Assembly (NCBI GenBank): GCA_934771475.1
Contig: CAKVMD010000003.1
Location: 39,625 to 103,624 of the forward strand
Source of the DNA: an uncultured Clostridia bacterium
GTDB lineage: Bacteria > Bacillota > Clostridia > Christensenellales > UBA1242
DNA: 64,000 nucleotides
Reading direction: 5' to 3'
Below are positions 19,189-29,100 of this stretch, one piece after another. The stretch's first letter is position 1, and every line of letters begins with the position of its first letter. The translations under genes and the position numbers were made by a program. Under the pieces are notes generated by a model, which saw nothing but the letters and a program-made list of their open reading frames with translations, was not told the origin of the DNA and did not search any database.

Positions 19189-19386
19189 ATGATGATTGAA
19201 CCATCAATAGACAAACTTTTGGCTAAAACTAATGGAAACAAGTATGTTCTTTGCACAGTTGTTGCAAAAAGAGCAAAAGAAATCGAAAATGTTAGACGAC
19301 TTGAACTTGCTGACCAAGACAAGAAGGCAATTTCTTTGGCTTGCGAAGAAGTGGTTGAAGGTAAAGTTAAGCCAAGCGCATTTTAA
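19189..19386 (+). CDS. rpoZ: RNA polymerase omega subunit
   Basis: A 65-residue subunit that helps assemble and stabilise the beta' subunit of RNA polymerase. The hallmark is the N-terminal helix region KYVLCTVVAKRAKEI (about residues 18-32), followed by KKAISLACEEVVEGKV. Length is typical of clostridial omega. Two adjacent ATG codons (19189 and 19192) are possible starts. It heads the priA-def-fmt gene group, the usual chromosomal context, although a hairpin separates it from priA. Confidence 0.92.
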   Translation: MMIEPSIDKLLAKTNGNKYVLCTVVAKRAKEIENVRRLELADQDKKAISLACEEVVEGKVKPSAF

Positions 19387-19415
19387 TGGGCGTTTGTTTT
19401 TTAAAGTTTTACGAT

Positions 19416-19450
19416 AAAAGAGATTGTCCCTTTGAAGATAATCTCTTTTT
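19416..19450 (+). terminator. Hairpin between rpoZ and priA
   Basis: AAAAGAGATT pairs with AATCTCTTTT, followed by T residues. It ends just before the priA ribosome site, so it probably attenuates or stops rpoZ transcription before priA. Confidence 0.7.
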
Positions 19451-19464
19451 CTTTTAGGAGGAAT

Positions 19465-21633
19465 ATGTTTGCAAAAGTCATAATCGACCAAGATGCGAAA
19501 GCGCTCGACAGAGTGTTTGAATATATTATCCCTGACCAAATGAAGGTTGAAAAAGGTATGCGTGTTATGGTGCCTTTTGGTGGACGAACCCTTCAAGGAT
19601 TTGTTGTGGACAAAAGCGAAAAATGCGATTATGATGAAGCAAAATTGAAAAATATAACATCGCCTGTTGAAGATTTCTCCGCAATAAAACCTCAACTTTT
19701 AAGTCTTATGGACTTTATGGCGAAAAAGAATCATTTAAAGTTGGCGTCAATATTAAGGCTTTTTTTGCCAAGCGAAATGCGAGAAGGTAAAACTCGTGAT
19801 CTTTTTGAGACCTATTATTTCTTAAAAGATGAAACCCCTCAAATTTCAGCAAGGGCGAAAAGTCAACTTTCTATTGTTGAAGAACTCAAAAATGGAGAGC
19901 AGAAATCTGCTGTTTTGGCAGAAAAATATGGTTATGCTCCACTAAAAGTGCTGTTTGAAAAGGGAATAATAGGGAAGAAAAAGGAGCAAATATTTCGTTC
20001 GCCATTTGTTTTAAGTGAAGAAAATAAGAAATTGCACTTAAATGAGTGCCAGAAAAATGCTATTGACACGATAACTGGAAATAAAACCTATCTTCTACAT
20101 GGGGTTACAGGAAGCGGGAAAACCGAAGTATATATGAATTTGATTGAGCGCGCACTTGTGCAAGGCAAAAATGCGATTATGCTTGTCCCAGAAATTTCGC
20201 TTACTCCTCAGATAATGGCAAACTTTAAGGCTAGATTTGGTCAATCTGTGGCACTTCTTCACAGCGGGCTGTCTGCGGGTGAGAGATTTGATGAGTGGAA
20301 AAGACTTTTTTCGGGTGAGGCAAGGATTGCAATCGGGGCGAGAAGTGCTATCTTTGCTCCGCTTGAAAATTTGGGAATAATAATTGTCGATGAAGAGCAT
20401 GAGCAAAGTTATGTAAGCGAAAGCAATCCAAGATATGACACGCATGATATCGCCCAGTTTAGGGCGAGAGAGAATGGTTGCCCATTGGTGCTTGGTAGTG
20501 CAACTCCATCAATCGAAACCTACGAAAAAGCAAAAACTGGGGAATACGAACTTATAGAAATGCCAGTTCGTGCAAATGGGAAAGAGATGCCACCTTTGCA
20601 AATTATTGATATGATGAACGAACTTCGCGCGGGCAATAGTGGTATCTTTTCAAATCAACTCCTTGCAGATTTGGCAAATGTTATCAACAAGAAAAAGCAA
20701 GCAATGATTTTTATAAATAGAAGAGGATATTCTTCTTTTATGCGTTGTAGAGACTGTGGATATATTGCAAAATGCAGTGATTGTGATGTGAGTTTAGTTT
20801 ATCATCGTGAAGATAATAGGTTAAAATGTCATTATTGTGGCAAGCAATTCAAAGTTCTTTCGCGATGTCCTAAATGCGGAAGTGAAAATATTAAGTATGG
20901 CGCGGTAGGTACTGAGCAAATTGTTAAGAAATTGCAAGAGGTTTTCCCAGATGTCAAAATTTTGCGAATGGACAACGACACAACCTCTACAAAAAATGCT
21001 CACCAAAAAATTCTTGGCGAGTTTAAAACCGCGCTTCCTGGAATTTTAGTTGGGACACAGATGATTGCAAAGGGACACGATTTTGAGAATGTTTTGCTTG
21101 TTGGCATTGTTGACGCTGACCAAAGTTTGTATCATGCAGATTACAGAAGCACCGAACGCACTTTTGCCTTAATTACCCAAGTAGCGGGGAGGGCGGGGCG
21201 AAGCAGTGAGCAAGGCAAAGTTGACCTTCAAACTTATAGCCCAAGGCACTATGTTTACAAATTCGCTTCAAACTATGACTACAAAGGCTTTTTTAGAAAG
21301 GAAGAAAACATAAGACAAACGACACAGTTCCCTCCTTTCACTAGAATTCTTCGGGTGCTTTTTACAAGTCATGATGAAAATTTGGTTCGCGAAACGCTCA
21401 AAGTGTGCTATACTGAAATAGAAAGTTTGAAAAAGGATTATACAGAGGATATAATCTATCTTGATGCAATGAAAGCGCCTATTAAGCGCATTCAGGACAA
21501 ATATCGTTATCAAATTATGATGAGGCTTAAACTTTTAAAGGCGGACGAAATAGAAGAAAAAGTCTTTGAAATTGTTGATAAAAACGCAAAAAATGGAGCG
21601 TTTTTTGAAATTAATCCTCAAAATTTATCTTAA
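19465..21633 (+). CDS. priA: Primosomal replication restart helicase PriA
   Basis: A 722-residue 3'-5' DNA helicase that reloads the replication machinery at stalled forks. It shows the helicase motifs GVTGSGKTEVY (Walker A, about residue 216), DEEHE (motif II), GSATPS (motif III), and the zinc-binding insert with four CxxC pairs (CRDC, CSDC, CHYC, CPKC, about 428-470). AGGAGG four bases before the ATG at 19465 sets the start. An in-frame TTG at 19432 lies inside the terminator stem and is not used. The stop is ten bases before def. Confidence 0.96.
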   Translation: MFAKVIIDQDAKALDRVFEYIIPDQMKVEKGMRVMVPFGGRTLQGFVVDKSEKCDYDEAKLKNITSPVEDFSAIKPQLLSLMDFMAKKNHLKLASILRLFLPSEMREGKTRDLFETYYFLKDETPQISARAKSQLSIVEELKNGEQKSAVLAEKYGYAPLKVLFEKGIIGKKKEQIFRSPFVLSEENKKLHLNECQKNAIDTITGNKTYLLHGVTGSGKTEVYMNLIERALVQGKNAIMLVPEISLTPQIMANFKARFGQSVALLHSGLSAGERFDEWKRLFSGEARIAIGARSAIFAPLENLGIIIVDEEHEQSYVSESNPRYDTHDIAQFRARENGCPLVLGSATPSIETYEKAKTGEYELIEMPVRANGKEMPPLQIIDMMNELRAGNSGIFSNQLLADLANVINKKKQAMIFINRRGYSSFMRCRDCGYIAKCSDCDVSLVYHREDNRLKCHYCGKQFKVLSRCPKCGSENIKYGAVGTEQIVKKLQEVFPDVKILRMDNDTTSTKNAHQKILGEFKTALPGILVGTQMIAKGHDFENVLLVGIVDADQSLYHADYRSTERTFALITQVAGRAGRSSEQGKVDLQTYSPRHYVYKFASNYDYKGFFRKEENIRQTTQFPPFTRILRVLFTSHDENLVRETLKVCYTEIESLKKDYTEDIIYLDAMKAPIKRIQDKYRYQIMMRLKLLKADEIEEKVFEIVDKNAKNGAFFEINPQNLS

Positions 21634-21643
21634 AGGAGAAAAT

Positions 21644-22117
21644 ATGGCAATTAGAAAAGTTGTAAAAATTGGAGAACAATCATTGAGAAAAAAGTCAAAA
21701 CCAGTTAAAGATTTTGATGAAGATTTATGGCAACTTCTTGATGATATGAAAGAAACCATGTATGAAAATGACGGGATGGGACTTGCGGCTCCACAGGTGG
21801 GAGTTTTGCGCAGGGCTGTAATTGTTGATGTCAACAATGCTTTTGTTGAACTTATCAACCCTGAAATTGTTTCTCAAAAGGGCGAAGATGTCGAGGAAGA
21901 AGGCTGTCTTTCGGTTGGGGCTTTTCGCGGAAGAGTAAAAAGACCTTATGAGATAACAGTCCAAGCATTTGATAGATTTGGTTATCCTTTTACACTGCAT
22001 GGAGAAAAGTGGCTGGCAAGATGCATTTGCCATGAGGTTGACCATTTGGACGGAATATTGTTTGTTGACAAAACTCTCGATAAGGACAAATATATTGCAT
22101 CTGGCGGAAAATTATAA
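21644..22117 (+). CDS. def: Peptide deformylase
   Basis: A 157-residue metalloenzyme that removes the N-formyl group from new proteins. All three family motifs are present: GMGLAAPQVG (about residues 44-53), EEGCLSVG with the metal-binding Cys (about 86-93) and HEVDHLDG with both metal-binding His (about 128-135). AAAGGAG precedes the ATG at 21644, ten bases after priA. It is functionally paired with fmt downstream, which adds the formyl group to the initiator tRNA. An AT-rich tract of 231 bases separates the two. Confidence 0.96.
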   Translation: MAIRKVVKIGEQSLRKKSKPVKDFDEDLWQLLDDMKETMYENDGMGLAAPQVGVLRRAVIVDVNNAFVELINPEIVSQKGEDVEEEGCLSVGAFRGRVKRPYEITVQAFDRFGYPFTLHGEKWLARCICHEVDHLDGILFVDKTLDKDKYIASGGKL

Positions 22118-22340
22118 TTATTATTTTTCTTTAAAAAAATAAATTTTTCATAAAAAATATATAAAAAAACAAATTAAAAATAGATTTAAAAATTTATTTT
22201 TAAATATTAAAGTGAATTTAAAAAAATGAAGAAAAAATAAAAAAATATTAAAAAATACAAAAATTTTATAAAAAATCAATTAAAAATTAATAAAAAAAAT
22301 AAAAAATAATTAATTATTAAAAAAATAAACATTATAAAAG
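22118..22340. other. Extremely AT-rich intergenic tract between def and fmt
   Basis: About 220 bases of nearly pure A/T, built from A runs and TTAA/ATAAAA words. It interrupts a gene pair that is tightly coupled in most Firmicutes. No hairpin, gene or clear promoter is visible. Confidence 0.6.
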
Positions 22341-22348
22341 GGAAATAA

Positions 22349-23278
22349 ATGAAAGTTTTATTTTTGGGGAGTTCGAGATTTTCTTTAATTGTTTTAAAAA
22401 AAATGCTCGATGAGAATGTTAATATTGTGGGCGTGATTACACAACCCGACAAGCCTTCTGGGCGTGGGTACAAGTTGACGCCAAGCGAAGTAAAGGTGTT
22501 TGCTCTTGAAAAGGGAATAAAGGTTTATGACTTTGACAAGGTTAGGAACCACATTTCAGAAATTAAAGAAATTGATTACGATGTCGCAGTGGTGGCATCT
22601 TTTGGGCAAATCTTACCCGAAGACTTTTTAAATATTCACCTTACAATAAATGTTCATCCTTCACTTCTGCCAAAATATCGAGGGGCAACGCCAATTCAAA
22701 GTGCACTTTTAAATTGTGATAAAGAAACGGGCGTTACAATTATGAAGGTTGCAAAATCGGTTGATAGCGGGGATATCTTATTGCAAGAGAAAGTCGAAAT
22801 TGGAGATGAATATTATCTTGCTCTCGAAGATAAACTTGCCCGCGTTGGTGGAGAGATGGCGTGCAAAGCGCTTAAACTTATTGAAAATAATGCTTGCAAC
22901 TGGCAAGCGCAAGACCATGATAAGGCAACGATTGTTTCAAAACTGACCAGAGAAGATGGCGTGCTTGATTTTTCAAACTCATCAAGCCAAATTCTTGGCA
23001 AAGTAAGGGCTATGAGTGAAGAAATAGGCGCTTTCATCGTTTTAAGGGGAAATCTCCTTAAAGTTGGTGAGGCAAAAATTGCAGACCTTAACGAAGAGGA
23101 GCGCGCGAACTTTGAAAAAGGTGAAATTTTAAACAACAAAAAAAGATTTGTTATTGGCTGTGCTAATGGGGGAATTGAAATTTTGAAAGTTCAAGCCCCT
23201 TCTGGCAAAATGATAAGTGGACGAGATTACATTAATGGACACAATGACATTTTAGGCAAAAAGGTAGACAATGTTTAG
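22349..23278 (+). CDS. fmt: Methionyl-tRNA formyltransferase
   Basis: A 309-residue enzyme that formylates initiator methionyl-tRNA using 10-formyl-tetrahydrofolate. The N-terminal Rossmann-like domain shows VKVLFLGSSRFS-type opening and the catalytic HPSLLPKYRGATPIQ segment (about residues 105-119) with Asn before it (LTINVHPS). The C-terminal OB-fold domain follows from about 205. AAGGGA lies before the ATG. It overlaps rlmN by eight bases, so fmt, rlmN and rsgA are translationally coupled. Confidence 0.96.
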   Translation: MKVLFLGSSRFSLIVLKKMLDENVNIVGVITQPDKPSGRGYKLTPSEVKVFALEKGIKVYDFDKVRNHISEIKEIDYDVAVVASFGQILPEDFLNIHLTINVHPSLLPKYRGATPIQSALLNCDKETGVTIMKVAKSVDSGDILLQEKVEIGDEYYLALEDKLARVGGEMACKALKLIENNACNWQAQDHDKATIVSKLTREDGVLDFSNSSSQILGKVRAMSEEIGAFIVLRGNLLKVGEAKIADLNEEERANFEKGEILNNKKRFVIGCANGGIEILKVQAPSGKMISGRDYINGHNDILGKKVDNV

Positions 23279-24305
23279 TGATTTAACATTTGAAGAACTT
23301 AAAGATTATGTGAAGTCCTTGGCTCTTCCAGCATTTAGAGCGGAGCAGATTTTTGATGCTGTTTATTCGGGCAAAACGCTTGATGAAATTTCAAACCTGC
23401 CAAAAGGTATAAAAGAAATCATTGCAAAAGATTATCCAAAATATGAAATTGCCAAAAAGTTTGTTTCGAAAGACGGGACAGAGAAGTACATAATACGCCT
23501 GTTTGATGGAAACATTGTTGAATGCGTGCTTATGAAATATAAGTATGGCTATACAATCTGTGTTTCGACACAGGTGGGCTGTCGTATGGGGTGTAAGTTT
23601 TGCGCTTCGACTCTTGGCGGAAGAGTGCGAGATTTGTCTGCTGGCGAAATTCTTGCACCGATAATACTTGTAAACAGGGAACAGGGAGGTTCGCACAAAG
23701 AGAGAAAAATAACCAACGTTGTGCTTATGGGAAGTGGAGAGCCTCTTGATAATTACGACAATGTTGTTAAGTTTCTTGACCTTGTTTCTTCGGCAAAAGG
23801 ATTTAATATAAGTGAAAGAAATATTTCACTTTCCACATGTGGAATTGTGGATAAAATTTACGCGCTTGCTGACCTTGAAAAAAGTATAACCCTTACAATT
23901 TCTCTTCACGCAACTACTGATGAAAAGCGCAGAGAAATCATGCCTATTGCAAACAAGTATTCAATCGCCGAAATTTTGAAGGCGTGCAAATATTATTTTA
24001 ATAAAACAGGACGAAAAATATATTTTGAATATACTCTTATTAAAGGAATTAATGATAGAGATGAAGACGCGGATAATTTATCAAAACTTTTAAAAGGTTT
24101 TCTTTGCCATGTCAATCTTATTCCGCTCAACCCTGTTAAGGAGCGCTCACTTGTTTCGACTGGCAGACTTTTTGCTTATAAATTTATGGACAAACTCAAA
24201 GAAAAAGGTGTTTCGGCAACAGTAAGACGCACTATGGGCGAAGATATTGAAGGTGCGTGCGGACAACTTCGCAACAAAATTCTTAAAGAGGAGGGAAATG
24301 CGTGA
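23271..24305 (+). CDS. rlmN: Dual-specificity 23S rRNA/tRNA adenine C2 methyltransferase
   Basis: A 344-residue radical-SAM enzyme that methylates A2503 of 23S rRNA and A37 of some tRNAs. The [4Fe-4S] motif CRMGCKFC (about residues 104-111) is intact, with GSGEPLDNYDNV for SAM binding and the C-terminal catalytic cysteine in EGACGQL. The start overlaps fmt and the stop overlaps the rsgA start (GTGA). In many Firmicutes a PP2C phosphatase and a PASTA kinase gene follow rlmN, but here rsgA follows directly. Confidence 0.96.
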   Translation: MFSDLTFEELKDYVKSLALPAFRAEQIFDAVYSGKTLDEISNLPKGIKEIIAKDYPKYEIAKKFVSKDGTEKYIIRLFDGNIVECVLMKYKYGYTICVSTQVGCRMGCKFCASTLGGRVRDLSAGEILAPIILVNREQGGSHKERKITNVVLMGSGEPLDNYDNVVKFLDLVSSAKGFNISERNISLSTCGIVDKIYALADLEKSITLTISLHATTDEKRREIMPIANKYSIAEILKACKYYFNKTGRKIYFEYTLIKGINDRDEDADNLSKLLKGFLCHVNLIPLNPVKERSLVSTGRLFAYKFMDKLKEKGVSATVRRTMGEDIEGACGQLRNKILKEEGNA

Positions 24306-25135
24306 GGGGGATAGTAATCACCAAAAATGCAGGGCTTTTTACTGTTGAAAGTGCTGGAAATCTTTACAATTTGCCCGCCAGTGGTAAGACAAAAGAACAT
24401 GGTCTTTTTGTGGGGGATGAAGTGGAGTTTGAGGGAGCGATAACCTCAATATTGCCTCGCAAAAATTTGCTGATTCGTCCACCAATGGCGAATGTTGACA
24501 AACTTTTTATAGTTATTTGTCCCTTGCCAAAACCTGATTTTGTGCTTGTGGATAAGATCATAATATACTCATACTTAAACGACATTGAGCCAATTTTGGT
24601 TATAAACAAAACCGACAGAGCGGACGAGAATTTTATAAGTGAAGTAGAAAAAAGTTATATTTTTCTAAAAATTATCAAAGTTTGTGCAAAAAATGGTGAT
24701 ATTTTGCCTCTAAAATGTGAAATTAATGGTATTTGCGCTTTTGCTGGGCAGAGTGCGGTTGGGAAAAGTTCACTTATAAATGCGCTGACTGGAAATGGAA
24801 GCGCGGAGGTGGGCGAACTTTCAAAAAAGATTGAGCGAGGAAAGCAAACAACAAGAATAGTAAGTCTTTACAAGTTTGAAAATGGATACCTTGCTGACAC
24901 GGCGGGCTTTTCCATGCTCGACCTTGCGTTTGTAAGTAGTCTAAAAAAAGAGGAACTTTCCTCCTATTATCCAGATTTTTTGAATGCGCGAGCGCTTTGC
25001 AAGTATCGTTCTTGTTTACATAGACATGGAGATTGCGGAGTTATAGCAAAGGTGAAGAGTGGAGAGATTTCCGCGCTAAGATACAATAACTACTTGAAAA
25101 TTTTGGATGAACTAGAAAAGAGCGAAAAATTCTAG
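24302..25135 (+). CDS. rsgA: Ribosome small-subunit GTPase RsgA
   Basis: A 277-residue circularly permuted GTPase that helps late 30S subunit maturation. The order OB-fold, then NKTD (about residues 99-102), then Walker A GQSAVGKSS (about 149-157), then DTAGF (G3) shows the permutation typical of RsgA/YjeQ. The C-terminal zinc-binding part reads CKYRSCLHRHGDCGV. The start is a GTG behind a GGAGG, overlapping rlmN by four bases. It is the last gene of the fmt-rlmN-rsgA unit, since rpe has its own promoter. Confidence 0.95.
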   Translation: MRGIVITKNAGLFTVESAGNLYNLPASGKTKEHGLFVGDEVEFEGAITSILPRKNLLIRPPMANVDKLFIVICPLPKPDFVLVDKIIIYSYLNDIEPILVINKTDRADENFISEVEKSYIFLKIIKVCAKNGDILPLKCEINGICAFAGQSAVGKSSLINALTGNGSAEVGELSKKIERGKQTTRIVSLYKFENGYLADTAGFSMLDLAFVSSLKKEELSSYYPDFLNARALCKYRSCLHRHGDCGVIAKVKSGEISALRYNNYLKILDELEKSEKF

Positions 25136-25173
25136 ATTTTCATAGAAGATAATTTCTTAGTAACTAATTTTAT

Positions 25174-25202
25174 TTGACAGCCTAGTAGGTAAAGGCTAAA
25201 AT
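25174..25202 (+). promoter_or_regulatory. Promoter of rpe
   Basis: TTGACA, a 17-base gap, then TAAAAT at 25197-25202, just before the TAGGAG ribosome site and start codon of rpe. Confidence 0.75.
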
Positions 25203-25217
25203 GATATAGGAGAGTTT

Positions 25218-25889
25218 ATGAAAAAAAATATCTATATTTCAGTTTCAACTGACCCAATAAACGATTTTCAAGACATGGTGGAGTACGCAAAAGAAATGCA
25301 AGACAAGGCAGATTTTCTTCATTGTGATGTTATGGACGGAGTTTTTGTGAAGAAAAAAACAATCTCTGCAAATCATATCAATAACTTAAATCAAAATTCG
25401 CTTATACCTCTTGATGTTCACCTTATGTGCAACGAGCCTCTTTCAAATATTTCCGATTACCTTAAAGCAGGGGCGAACATTGTAACAGTACATTATGAGG
25501 CGTTTGAAAATAAAAATGACATCATTAAGGCGGTTAAAATGTTAAAGGAGGCAAACGCACTTGCGGGATTATCATTTAAACCCGATACAGAAGTCAAGGA
25601 AATCAAAATGTTCTTACATGACTTTGATGTTATTTTGGTGATGAGTGTCGAGCCTGGCGCAAGTGGTCAAAAATTTATCAATAACAGCCTTAACAAAATC
25701 AAACTTCTTGATGAAATTCGTAGAGAAAATGGTTACAACTATAAAATTGAAGTTGACGGTGGGGTGAATGAGTCAAATTCACAAGATATTATTGACGCCG
25801 GAGCAGATATGCTTGTTAGCGGAAGTTATGTTTATAAGTCAAGCGACCATCAGCAAGCGATCGAAAATTTAAGAAAAAGAGACAAATAA
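25218..25889 (+). CDS. rpe: Ribulose-phosphate 3-epimerase
   Basis: A 223-residue TIM-barrel enzyme interconverting ribulose 5-phosphate and xylulose 5-phosphate in the pentose phosphate pathway. It carries FLHCDVMDGVFV (metal and catalytic Asp, about residues 34-45), LDVHLMCNEP (metal His), MSVEPGASGQKF (about 140-151) and the catalytic Asp in EVDGGVNE (about 176). The phosphate-binding GSYVY end is also present. The family usually has FVPN after MDGVF; here the sequence is FVKK. The rsgA-rpe order is conserved in Firmicutes. Confidence 0.94.
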   Translation: MKKNIYISVSTDPINDFQDMVEYAKEMQDKADFLHCDVMDGVFVKKKTISANHINNLNQNSLIPLDVHLMCNEPLSNISDYLKAGANIVTVHYEAFENKNDIIKAVKMLKEANALAGLSFKPDTEVKEIKMFLHDFDVILVMSVEPGASGQKFINNSLNKIKLLDEIRRENGYNYKIEVDGGVNESNSQDIIDAGADMLVSGSYVYKSSDHQQAIENLRKRDK

Positions 25890-26025
25890 TCTTGTAAAAA
25901 CAGCAAAAAAGATAATTTTTTGAAAAATTTTAATTATTTGTCAAAAAGTTAAAGAAATAAATGAGATTTTATTGGTTAATCTGATAAAGTCTTTTTTTGT
26001 TTAAATTTTTATTTCAAGGAAAAAC

Positions 26026-26068
26026 ACGCTTTTTGAGCGTAACGCTATTTCGACTATAAGCGTTTTAT
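26026..26068 (+). terminator. Repeated ACGCT/AGCGT hairpins after rpe
   Basis: Arms ACGCT (26026), AGCGT (26036), ACGCT (26042) and AGCGT (26059) alternate, so two side-by-side hairpins or other pairings can form. The last stem, AACGCT/AGCGTT, is followed by TTTATT, which fits a rpe terminator. The gap continues to 26180 without another gene. Confidence 0.5.
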
Positions 26069-26180
26069 TGCGACAGAGTGAAAGCCAAATGGCAAATAAA
26101 AGACTTTACTTTTGCCAAGGAAAATGCTAACATATTAGTAACAATTATACATAAATAAAATTAGTTTTGAGGAGGAATGT

Positions 26181-29100
26181 ATGAAAAAGAAATCCTTGTT
26201 AACTTTGGCTTTGGCTTCGTGTATGCTTGTGCCTGGCGCGCTCTCATTAAGTGCGTGCGGAGGTGCCAAGGATAAAAATCCTGAGTTCACTCAATATGTA
26301 AACATGTCCACAGAAATTATGACCTCTTATGGAGTGGATTTGAGTGGGAGCGAGTCAAGTGGGCTTAATAATGAAAATGCTCAAAATGGAGTAATTCTTG
26401 CAAGCGGGCTTTCTTCTGACGAACAGCCTTTCCACAAGCAACTTTTTGATAAAGTAAACGCTGACGAAGACAAACTGGAAGCAAACGAAACTATTGGCGT
26501 TGTTATGCAAGACTTTTACAAAAGTACTTTTTATTCAACGCTGGCCTGCGGGAAAGTGCTCACGGACACTTTTGGCTGGACTAGTTTTTACAATGTTGTT
26601 GCAAGAGTAATGGTGGATGAAGCACCTTTGGGGGACGGATACTATGTTGTAAACAAACTCGATGAGTATAATTATCGTTTTATTCTTTTCTCAGATATGG
26701 AGAAAGAGGGTGAAACTAGTGGCGCGCCAGAACTTGCGACTATATGTAACATTCATTATGTCGATAAAGGTGATTTCTATTTTGAATGTCGCTCTTATTC
26801 TCTCTATGGCAAGGGCTTCTCTTATGTTTATGGAAATAGTGATTTAGAGTTTGCATACTGTCAGTACAGCGAGTATGGCGAGGCTGGGCAAGAGAATTAT
26901 AATGAAGAATACAAAACCGTTGTTTACAACGGGGCGAGCGCTTATGAATCACTTGACAAAAGTGTTGCCCTTTATGGGAAAGATACTATTTTTACTCAGG
27001 AATGCATCAATGAAATCGTTGACCAATGCTACGCCTTGAAAGGGCAAGAAAAGCAAACCATGACTTCTCTTCAATTTCAAGAGGGCATACAATATTATGT
27101 TGATACACTCTCAAATGGTGCAAGCACTTCGGTTGGAAGCTTCTTTGTAATTAGGGATGGCGTATTATCCGATTTTAACTATGTTTATGAGGACGGTAAA
27201 ACAGACTACACTTATGGCAAGTCAACTATGATTTTGCCAAGGGCGGTTAAGGCAATAAGGGTCGATTTAGTTTTCCCAGCCGATGTTGAAAAGGTTATCA
27301 TTCCAAACACTGTTGAATATTTTGATAATCAACGAGCAAGGGGCGAGTTTAATCCTTTCTGCTTTGCGAGAAAGATGAGTAATGGTGAGGTTGAATATAA
27401 AGTTGAAGCCGTTTATGCCGACAACTCCACACTTTGCAAAGTACAAAATGAAAACATTTATTACAAAGATAAAGAAGGCAGATTCTTGGTGGGACAATTA
27501 AACAATTTGTCAGCGTTCTATGCGGATAATGGCATAACTTCGCTTGGTCAAATTGAAATAGACGCTAGGGAGAATCCAAACATTTACTCACTTCTTGAAG
27601 AAAACATAATCCAGACTTTGAAAGCGCATAATTGTTATAGCGAATATGTTATAAATCAAATTATTCACGGTGCTGCGAGCCATTCATTATATAATTTAAT
27701 GGATATCACGATTGATTTTTATTATCAACCATGCTACCTTGATTGGCTCTATTTAGGTACACCTGAATTTCCTATCACAATAAACAGCTTAACTTTAAAG
27801 AACTTACCGGGTGGGAGCCATATCCAAGTCCCAATTGGAGAGGGGGAAATTGACGCTGAAACAGGCGATGTCCCAGTAAAGGAAATTAAAAATATCACAG
27901 TTGAAAACGCGGAAGAAGGCGCAGTTCTTTCAATTCTAGCAAATAGCAAAGAACAAAGTGCAAATGGTGAAAAAGCCACAAAAATTGGCAAAATAAACTT
28001 GTGTGAAGGATTGGCATCTTTCATTGTTGAGGGCGCCACCGAAACAGATGAAACGAGTTTGGTTGTGCCAGAATCAGTTATCGATTTTAATTATCAACCA
28101 CAATGCTCAGGAGACTTTGAATTAACAATAAACTATATTCAATGGAGTGGCGGAGAAATGCTTGTCCCTAAGGTGTCAAAAAATCACACCTTGACTATAA
28201 ATTCAAGAAAGGATAGGGTTGCAAAAAACTATTTCCTTGAAGAAGTAGAAAGACAAAAAGAAGCGGGCGAACCTTACTCAAATCCACAAAATGGCACAAG
28301 CTGGCAAGATTGCAGTGGCGAAGAAGGAATGCTTTATAGCCCTACCACAGTTCAGCAGTGGCAAGATATTTTCAACGGACAATATCCTAACATTAAAATT
28401 AACTTGCTAAATAAACTTCCTTTTATGCTCAAATTTGATGATTGTGATGATTCAGTATTTGCAGAAAATGAATTTTACATAGATGTTAGCGAAGATTTTG
28501 CTTTTAATTATATTCACAGAAATAAGATTGACCACTCGGCTGACGAATATGATTTAAGCAAAGATATGGCATTCATATTTGACAAACAAATTGTAGAATT
28601 TGAAAACAAATTGACAAAAGAGAAAGGGAAAGGATATGTTATTCCTCTTGGCGAGGGTGAAAATAATATTACAATAACATATTACACTGATGAGCAAGAC
28701 AAACAATCATTTAATTTAACTATTTATAGATGTGTTTCTACAACAGTTGTATATCACTTAGGCGTTTATGAGCCAGAAGAACTCACAATTTCCGAAATTT
28801 CGGAAGGCGAAATGGGCGCGGATGGCAAAATAGACACCGTAACCCCATTTGAACTTGTAAAGAAAAATGGAGAATGGTGCTATGAGGCGTCTTATACAGA
28901 AGATGTTTCTGGGGAAAATATCTTTTCAGTCTATGAATCTTTACGATTAATTAAAGATAGAGTTTCGCGAAAGTATTACAACCTTACGACTAATGTTTAC
29001 TTAGATAGAAGTTGTGAAACTCTCTGTGAACCAAAAGTTGCCTTAACAAGCGAAGAGCTTAATGTTTACCTCAAATGGGAAGAGTGGCGAATTTCATACA

